From NCBI GenBank assembly GCA_934481445.1, contig CAKSPC010000010.1, forward strand, positions 1 to 59,623: a stretch of 59,623 bases of DNA. The letters are read 5' to 3'. Numbering within the stretch: the stretch's first letter is position 1; every line of letters begins with the position of its first letter. Shown piece after piece: positions 54,742-59,623 of the stretch. The notes beneath the pieces were generated by a model. That model was not told the DNA's origin. It saw only the letters and a list, made by a program, of their open reading frames with translations, and searched no databases. The position numbers and the translations under genes were made by a program. The stretch comes from an uncultured Oscillospiraceae bacterium. GTDB taxonomy: Bacteria > Bacillota > Clostridia > Oscillospirales > Ruminococcaceae.

Positions 54742-55704
54742 TTAAATACCCTCCTGCCGCTGCGACCGATACTGCTTCGGCGTCATCCCCGTCCGTGCAC
54801 GGAATATCTTACAAAAATACGCCGAACTGCCAAAGCAACACTCCATACTTATCGCCTCGACCGTCATCTCCCCCGTCCGCAGAAGCTCCATCGCTTTCTG
54901 TATCCTATACCCCAGCAGATAATTCACCGGCGATGTCCCCAGATAACTCTGGAAGCACCGCGAAGCCTCGCTCTTGCTTATACTCGCAGACCCCGCGATA
55001 TCATTCAGCGTTATCTCGCGGGAATAATTCTCGTTGATAAAACTCAGCATCTTCTGCATTCGTATCTGAAGCGCGTGCTCGTTCTTCGTTACTTCCGCGA
55101 CCTCGCACTCGCCTCTGTGTACATATATCGCCTGCATTACGCTGCTCATCATCCGCTGGACTTCCATCTCGAACGCAGGGCTGTCTATATCCCCGCAGCG
55201 ATAATCCACCGAAACAGGCTTGCCGTAAATTCCCGTCTTTCCGTACCGCTGAAGCAGGGAATACACCCTCTCCAGCGTATCCAGTATCCCGCTCTGCCAC
55301 GGTATCTCGGGCTTCAGGTGGATAAACGGTATCTTCTCGTTCATTATCACCGGGGCAAGATATCGGCTGTTTATCGCACTGTTCAGCGGAGCGATAAGAT
55401 CCTCCGAAAAAACTATGTCGGGGCAGAAGCATACCTCGCTGCCCGCGCAGGCATAGCTGTGCAGCGTGTTCACGTTCATAAAAAGCCCCTCGCCACTGTT
55501 GATGGTCAGCTCCGCGGAGCCAGCCCGAGCTTTCACTGCCCCGCAGTGCACCACGAAAAATTCTGGCCGCGGGTGCCAGTGCAGCGGAATGCTGTCGCTT
55601 TCCGCGGGAGTTATCCGGTTGACATAATATTGTATCGGGAACTCGTTGCTTCCGTGCTGAACAAGCTCCTGCATATCCGATTTCAGCGGCATTATTTTTT
55701 CCAT
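54742..55704 (-). CDS. AraC-family transcriptional regulator
   Basis: A 320-aa regulator. The N-terminal cupin (about 20-140) has the ligand motif IPLHWHPRPEFFVVHCG, and the C-terminal two helix-turn-helix motifs (about 215-315) show EITLNDIAGSASISKSEASR and a second block ending FGSSAYFCKIFRARTGMTPKQYR. This layout is common in sugar-responsive regulators. It is divergent from a sugar-binding lipoprotein gene with back-to-back promoters, so it probably controls that gene and itself. Confidence 0.93.
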   Translation of the reverse strand: MEKIMPLKSDMQELVQHGSNEFPIQYYVNRITPAESDSIPLHWHPRPEFFVVHCGAVKARAGSAELTINSGEGLFMNVNTLHSYACAGSEVCFCPDIVFSEDLIAPLNSAINSRYLAPVIMNEKIPFIHLKPEIPWQSGILDTLERVYSLLQRYGKTGIYGKPVSVDYRCGDIDSPAFEMEVQRMMSSVMQAIYVHRGECEVAEVTKNEHALQIRMQKMLSFINENYSREITLNDIAGSASISKSEASRCFQSYLGTSPVNYLLGYRIQKAMELLRTGEMTVEAISMECCFGSSAYFCKIFRARTGMTPKQYRSQRQEGI

Positions 55705-55766
55705 ATCTTTTCTCCCACTTTTTTCTATATTTTCTCGGTTACTTAATAACCTGTCCTTTTGTTAAG

Positions 55767-55799
55767 ATAAAAACGGCTTAAATATGTAAACGTTTTTAT
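55767..55799. promoter_or_regulatory. Inverted repeat in the AraC leader
   Basis: ATAAAAACG (55767-55775) and CGTTTTTAT (55791-55799) form a 9-bp inverted repeat about 20 bp downstream of the leftward -10 box; a candidate operator or leader hairpin. Confidence 0.45.
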
Positions 55800-55819
55800 A
55801 AAATCATCCCTTTGGGAAT

Positions 55820-55848
55820 ATTATAATATAAAATGGGAAAAAAGTCAA
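55820..55848 (-). promoter_or_regulatory. Sigma-A promoter of the AraC gene
   Basis: Minus strand TTGACT (55843-55848), 17-bp spacer, TATAAT (55820-55825). Its -35 box directly abuts that of the rightward promoter. Confidence 0.75.
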
Positions 55849-55877
55849 TTGTTTTTGTTGAAATAAGATAATATAAT
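55849..55877 (+). promoter_or_regulatory. Sigma-A promoter of the sugar-binding protein gene
   Basis: TTGTTT (55849-55854), 17-bp spacer, TATAAT (55872-55877). The leader is about 165 nt and includes the palindrome GGATATC-TC-GATATCC (55996-56011) shortly before the ribosome site. Confidence 0.65.
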
Positions 55878-56048
55878 AACATTGAATACTGGGTGCATTG
55901 TATATTTTGATTAAGATACCAAAAATACTTTCAGCCGTATATATGTCAAAAAGGATGTGCGAATTATCCCTGACATAATTTGCGCCCCTTTCCGAGGATA
56001 TCTCGATATCCGCTTTCAGTAGTCTTTCTAAGGAGGAAAAACACAAAA

Positions 56049-57572
56049 ATGAAAACATTCAAGAGGATAGCTGCCTGCGCACTTGCTGCGGCTATGGCTG
56101 CGGGTCTTACCGCCTGCGTAGATGAGGGACAGCCCTCCGTTTCCAACAACGGCGGCAATGCTCCCGCGCAGAACACCACGACCACACAGGCTTCCACCAC
56201 CACTGACCCCGACCTGAACGCCGAAACCGATAAGGACATCAAGGAAGTCGGCACCGATACATATACCCCCAGCGGAAACGCAGGTACAGTAACCTTCCTC
56301 AACTTCTATAAGATAGAAGAGGATCAGAAGGGCGTTGAGCAGAGCCTTATCTTCAAGGGCGAGCAGTACGGCGGCGATATTCAGTACATCTCCTGCGCAA
56401 GCGGCGATGCATACCTCGAAAAGCTCAGCCAGCTCATCTCTTCCGATGAGTCCCCCGACCTCGTTACAAAGGATGTTTTCCTTTACCCCGGAAACGTATC
56501 CAAGAACCTTTTTGAACCGCTTGACAGCTACATCGACAAGGATTCCGCACTCTGGAGCAGTATGTCCGATGTTATCGAATCCTACGCATACAAGGGCAAG
56601 CACTACTACTATCCCCACAGAATAACCACTTCCTTCGCGCTCAACTATTCCAAGAAGACCATCGAAGAGAACGGCCTGCAGGATCCGTACGAGCTGTACA
56701 AGAACGGCGAGTGGACATGGGATGCATGGCGCAACATGATGCTTGAGTTCGTTGACAAGGCAGACGGCAACGTAGGCTACTACGCAACCGATACAATTCT
56801 GACATCCCTCATCGCAACAACAGGCACCACCCTTATCGACACCAAGAACGACGGCACCATCCTCAACAACATCGGCGACGCCAATGTTACAAGAGCGATG
56901 AACTTCTATGAGCAGCTCTACCGTGACGGCCTGTCCTACGGTTCCAAGTACGAAAAGGCATGGGGCGACTGGGTATCTCCGCAGGTATTTGCCGATCACT
57001 GCGACCAGCTCCTGTTCTTAGGCATGGAGCCCGAGTGGACATACACCGCGGCAACCGAGCAGGTTCAGAACAAGCAGGGCGTTGACGACGATGTCTTCGA
57101 TACCGTTTCCGACTTCGCATTCGTTCCGTACCCCAAGGATAATGAAGCTGACGCTTACTACCAGGCATACGACACCTACGGATTCCTCGTACCCAAGGGC
57201 GCAAAGAACATCAGCGGCGCCGTTGAGTTCATCAACTGCTTCAGAGTATACGATACAGACGAAGAGATTTCCGCACAGGTTCGCGAGGATCACGTTAACC
57301 CCGCTCCCGTTACTTATCAGGCAGGTAAGTATGAGGGCAAGCGCAAGTGGGTCATCAAGTGGGGCGAGCAGGAGTACGATCTCTGGAGAGAGATGTGCGA
57401 TCCTACCAAGTTTAACTTTGTGACCGAGGATGCGTTCGGCTTCAACTCCGACTTCTGGTCCTCTTACGCAGAGGTTCTGACCAGCGTTGCATTCAGCGGC
57501 GAGAGCTGGGCTCAGAAGAGCGCAGAGTTCTCCCCGATCGTAGAGGCAACTGTTAATGAATACCGCTTCTGA
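56049..57572 (+). CDS. Extracellular sugar-binding lipoprotein (ABC transporter family 1-like)
   Basis: A 507-aa lipoprotein with lipobox GLTAC (Cys 23), a Thr/Gln-rich linker (about 30-60), and a bilobal substrate-binding fold (EDQKGVEQSLIFKGEQYGGD, SPDLVTKDVFLYPGN, HYYYPHRITTSFALNYSKK, NGEWTWDAWRNMM). The family captures oligosaccharides for ABC importers. No permease or ATPase gene is in the window, so it is either an orphan sharing a distant ATPase or a sensor. AAGGAGG (56030-56036) precedes ATG 56049 with a long 12-bp spacing. It lies next to GH5 genes. Confidence 0.9.
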   Translation: MKTFKRIAACALAAAMAAGLTACVDEGQPSVSNNGGNAPAQNTTTTQASTTTDPDLNAETDKDIKEVGTDTYTPSGNAGTVTFLNFYKIEEDQKGVEQSLIFKGEQYGGDIQYISCASGDAYLEKLSQLISSDESPDLVTKDVFLYPGNVSKNLFEPLDSYIDKDSALWSSMSDVIESYAYKGKHYYYPHRITTSFALNYSKKTIEENGLQDPYELYKNGEWTWDAWRNMMLEFVDKADGNVGYYATDTILTSLIATTGTTLIDTKNDGTILNNIGDANVTRAMNFYEQLYRDGLSYGSKYEKAWGDWVSPQVFADHCDQLLFLGMEPEWTYTAATEQVQNKQGVDDDVFDTVSDFAFVPYPKDNEADAYYQAYDTYGFLVPKGAKNISGAVEFINCFRVYDTDEEISAQVREDHVNPAPVTYQAGKYEGKRKWVIKWGEQEYDLWREMCDPTKFNFVTEDAFGFNSDFWSSYAEVLTSVAFSGESWAQKSAEFSPIVEATVNEYRF

Positions 57573-57595
57573 TAACGGATATTTTACGACCTTGT

Positions 57596-57623
57596 GCCCT
57601 CCCGTTTTTCGGGAGGGCATTTT
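57596..57623 (+). terminator. Rho-independent terminator of the sugar-binding protein gene
   Basis: GCCCTCCCG (57596-57604) and CGGGAGGGC (57610-57618) form a perfect 9-bp stem with a TTTTT loop, then ATTTT. Confidence 0.88.
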
Positions 57624-57626
57624 GTG

Positions 57627-57655
57627 TTGACATATCCATTCAGGTATAGTATAAT
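57627..57655 (+). promoter_or_regulatory. Sigma-A promoter of the GH5 gene pair
   Basis: Perfect TTGACA (57627-57632), 17-bp spacer, TATAAT (57650-57655). The leader contains a CCGCCGC/GGCGGCGG hairpin (57703-57721). Confidence 0.88.
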
Positions 57656-57743
57656 AAAGGCAGTGCCGCGCGGCAGTGTGATAATTGCGCGGTGCGCCTT
57701 GAACCGCCGCGTCCGGCGGCGGAATCGTACACAGGAGAACATT

Positions 57744-58931
57744 ATGAAACTAAAAAAAATACTGGCGGCTGTTATGTCGGCGGTCTGCTGCGCGGCGATG
57801 CTTGCGGGCTGCTCTGGGAAAACACCCGAAAGCGCGGGCGATGCCGTAAGCTCCGACGCTGTGACAGGCGATACACAGGGGACATCATCCGTGAATGATA
57901 CCATCGACACCGAACTTACTCCGCTGGAGTTCACATCAGATATCCGCGTGGGCTGGAACCTCGGAAACACCCTCGACGCGACCGGCGGCGTGAACCTCAC
58001 CAGCGAAACGAGCTGGGGCAATCCCAAGGTAACGGAGGAGCTTATCCTCGCGGTAAAGGATGAGGGCTTCAACGCCGTGCGTATCCCCACCACATGGGGC
58101 AACCATATGGACGAAAACCATAACATCGACGCGGAGTGGATGGCGCGCATTACCGAGATAGTAAACTATGCCTACAACGCGGGGTTGTACGTTATCCTGA
58201 ATATGCACCACGAGGACTGGAACTATCCCTACGAGGACAATTTTGAGAAAGCTTCGGAGATAATGACCACCGCGTGGACGCAGATCGCGGAGAACTTCGC
58301 GGGTTACAGCGAGAAGCTGATTTTCGAGGGTATGAACGAGCCGCGCTGGGTCGGTACGGATCAGGAATGGAGCGGCGGCAACGACGAGGGCAGAGAGGTA
58401 GTAAACAAGCTGGATCAGGTGTTCGTTGATACTATCCGCGCGACGGGCGGAAACAACGCTCAGCGCTTCCTTATGGTATGCCCGTATGCGGCGAACTCCG
58501 GAGAATCCGCGATGTCCGCGCTGGTGCTTCCGAATGACCCTGCGAACAGGCTCATCGTTTCGGTGCACGCATACATACCGTACAGCTTCGCGCTTCAGAT
58601 AGGCGGCTCCGGCAACTGGCGCGCCGACAGGCAGAACTGCGTCCGCGACATAGATACCCTCGCGGAAGCGCTTAACAGGCTGTTCATCAGCAAGGGCACG
58701 GCGGTCATCATAGGCGAGTGCGGCGCGATGAACAAGGACAACGAAGCGGCACGTGCCGACTGGGCGGAGTATTTCTTCAGCACATTCAGCAAGATAGGCG
58801 TTCCCTGTTTCCTTTGGGATAACGGGTCGTTCCGCGGCGGCGAGACCTTCGGACTTATAAACAGATACACAAATGAATGGCAGTATCCCGATCTTATGGC
58901 GGCGATAATGAAAGGAGCCGACGAAGAATGA
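57744..58931 (+). CDS. GH5 (subfamily 4-like) endoglucanase lipoprotein
   Basis: A 395-aa exported cellulase or xyloglucanase. The lipobox AMLAGC (Cys 23) implies attachment to the membrane; a Ser/Asp/Thr linker (about 26-55) follows. The TIM barrel shows RVGWNLGNTLDA, NAVRIPTTWGNH, ILNMHHEDWN, the acid/base Glu in FEGMNEPRW, SVHAYIPYSFAL and the nucleophile Glu in VIIGECGAM. Overall similarity to GH5_4 enzymes such as Clostridium EngD is strong. No dockerin or CBM is attached. AGGAGA precedes the ATG at 57744; upstream in-frame codons lie over the promoter. It is followed by a second GH5 gene with a 4-bp overlap. Confidence 0.94.
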   Translation: MKLKKILAAVMSAVCCAAMLAGCSGKTPESAGDAVSSDAVTGDTQGTSSVNDTIDTELTPLEFTSDIRVGWNLGNTLDATGGVNLTSETSWGNPKVTEELILAVKDEGFNAVRIPTTWGNHMDENHNIDAEWMARITEIVNYAYNAGLYVILNMHHEDWNYPYEDNFEKASEIMTTAWTQIAENFAGYSEKLIFEGMNEPRWVGTDQEWSGGNDEGREVVNKLDQVFVDTIRATGGNNAQRFLMVCPYAANSGESAMSALVLPNDPANRLIVSVHAYIPYSFALQIGGSGNWRADRQNCVRDIDTLAEALNRLFISKGTAVIIGECGAMNKDNEAARADWAEYFFSTFSKIGVPCFLWDNGSFRGGETFGLINRYTNEWQYPDLMAAIMKGADEE

Positions 58932-59623
58932 GCATAGCATCCAAAATACTCGCGGTGATAACCGCAGTAATAACCGCGGCAAGCGGCGCGGGGAATATCC
59001 CTACCACCCCCGATATAACCGACAATCCCGCGGCGGTGGAAACATGGCTCACCCCCGTGGAGCTCTGCAAGGAGATAACCGTCGGCTGGAACCTTGGAAA
59101 CACCCTCGACGCAACAGGCGGAAACGGTCTTTCCAGCGAAACGAGCTGGGGCAATCCCAAGGCGACTGAGGAGCTTATCCTCGCGGTAAAGGAAGCGGGC
59201 TTCAACGCCGTGAGAGTACCCACGACATGGTACAATCACTGCTCCGGCAGCAATTACACCATCGACGAGGCGTGGATGGAGCGTGTGCAGGAGGTCGTAG
59301 ACTACGCCTACGATAACGGAATGTACGTTATTCTGAACGCTCACCACGAGGACTTCAATTTCCCATCCGATGCAAACTATTCCAAGGCAAAGAAAGCCCT
59401 TACAAGCATATGGAAGCAGATCGCGGAGAACTTCATGGACTACGGCGAGCGCCTTATATTTGAGGGACAGAACGAGCCGCGTAAGATAGGCACAAACGTA
59501 GAATGGAACGGCGGAGACGCAGAGGGCAGGGACAACGTGAACAAGCTGAACGCGGACTTCGTAAAGACAGTCCGCGCAACGGGCGGAAACAACGAAAAGC
59601 GCTGCCTTATGGTGCCGACCTAT
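58928..59623 (+). CDS. Second GH5 (subfamily 4-like) endoglucanase, 5' part
   Basis: The first 232 codons of a gene cut by the window edge. A short hydrophobic signal-like N-terminus (SIASKILAVITAVITAAS) is followed by a linker and the GH5 barrel: TVGWNLGNTLDATGG, NAVRVPTTWYNH, ILNAHHEDFNFP and the acid/base Glu in FEGQNEPRK. Long stretches are nearly identical in protein to the preceding GH5, showing tandem duplication. Unlike it, there is no lipobox, so this copy may be released or cell-associated by other means. ATG overlaps the previous stop (ATGA). The nucleophile region is beyond the window. Confidence 0.93.
   Translation, partial: MSIASKILAVITAVITAASGAGNIPTTPDITDNPAAVETWLTPVELCKEITVGWNLGNTLDATGGNGLSSETSWGNPKATEELILAVKEAGFNAVRVPTTWYNHCSGSNYTIDEAWMERVQEVVDYAYDNGMYVILNAHHEDFNFPSDANYSKAKKALTSIWKQIAENFMDYGERLIFEGQNEPRKIGTNVEWNGGDAEGRDNVNKLNADFVKTVRATGGNNEKRCLMVPTY

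Overview
The window looks like a fibre-degrading, anaerobic, spore-forming Firmicute of the Ruminococcaceae/Oscillospiraceae type. Supporting evidence: two tandem GH5_4-like endoglucanases, dipicolinate synthase genes, an oxygen-detoxifying FprA flavoprotein, a giant 2-hydroxyacyl-CoA dehydratase-activase-like protein, TTG starts with strong Shine-Dalgarno sites, and sigma-A promoters with 17-bp spacers. The species cannot be named from this sequence. Most of the window is dense core chromosome. No rRNA, tRNA, CRISPR array, prophage or transposase was recognised.

Layout. 0-4.6 kb: the end of a leftward NfnA-like reductase, then a MarR regulator with a heterodimeric ABC exporter. 5-17.8 kb: acyl-CoA dehydratase activase, SPFH protein, PcrA helicase, DHFR, small conserved genes, two secreted proteins with sortase-like tails, and FprA. 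18-27.4 kb: alaS, a HIT protein, holA, RNase M5, an MBOAT/DHHW exopolysaccharide-acetylation pair, a pseudouridine synthase and a lipoprotein. 28-32.2 kb: PilZ, diguanylate cyclase, ParA and ComFB, a likely cyclic-di-GMP locus. 32.3-37.7 kb, leftward: rimI, a Cys-rich small protein, SseB, PP2C, a TerY-like VWA protein, and a sugar-sensor/GGDEF protein. 37.8-47.7 kb: nadE, two membrane proteins, polA, PHP, guaB and rpe. 48.2-51.8 kb: an Rnf-like D-E-A membrane module with an anchored TIM-barrel protein. 51.9-53.9 kb: yajC and the dipicolinate synthase pair. 54.7-59.6 kb: AraC regulator, orphan sugar-binding lipoprotein and two GH5 enzymes.

The most unusual coding locus is 48.3-51.8 kb. Three membrane subunits homologous to RnfD, RnfE and RnfA sit in ancestral order without RnfB, C or G. 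Three of the four cysteines that should hold the intramembrane [2Fe-2S] cluster are replaced, and the RnfD flavinylation motif is altered. This suggests an Rnf fold adapted to a different job. The second is the PilZ-DGC-ParA-ComFB cluster, where a signal-making enzyme, two probable receptors and a positioning ATPase are adjacent.

The large gene-poor stretches are not empty. A non-coding composite element of about 0.7-0.8 kb, built of GC-rich hairpins, occurs twice in opposite orientations (44.5-45.2 and 53.9-54.7 kb). A half copy lies at 27.4-27.8 kb and a fragment at 4.8 kb. A separate 58-bp palindromic-ended element occurs twice, once inserted within the half copy.
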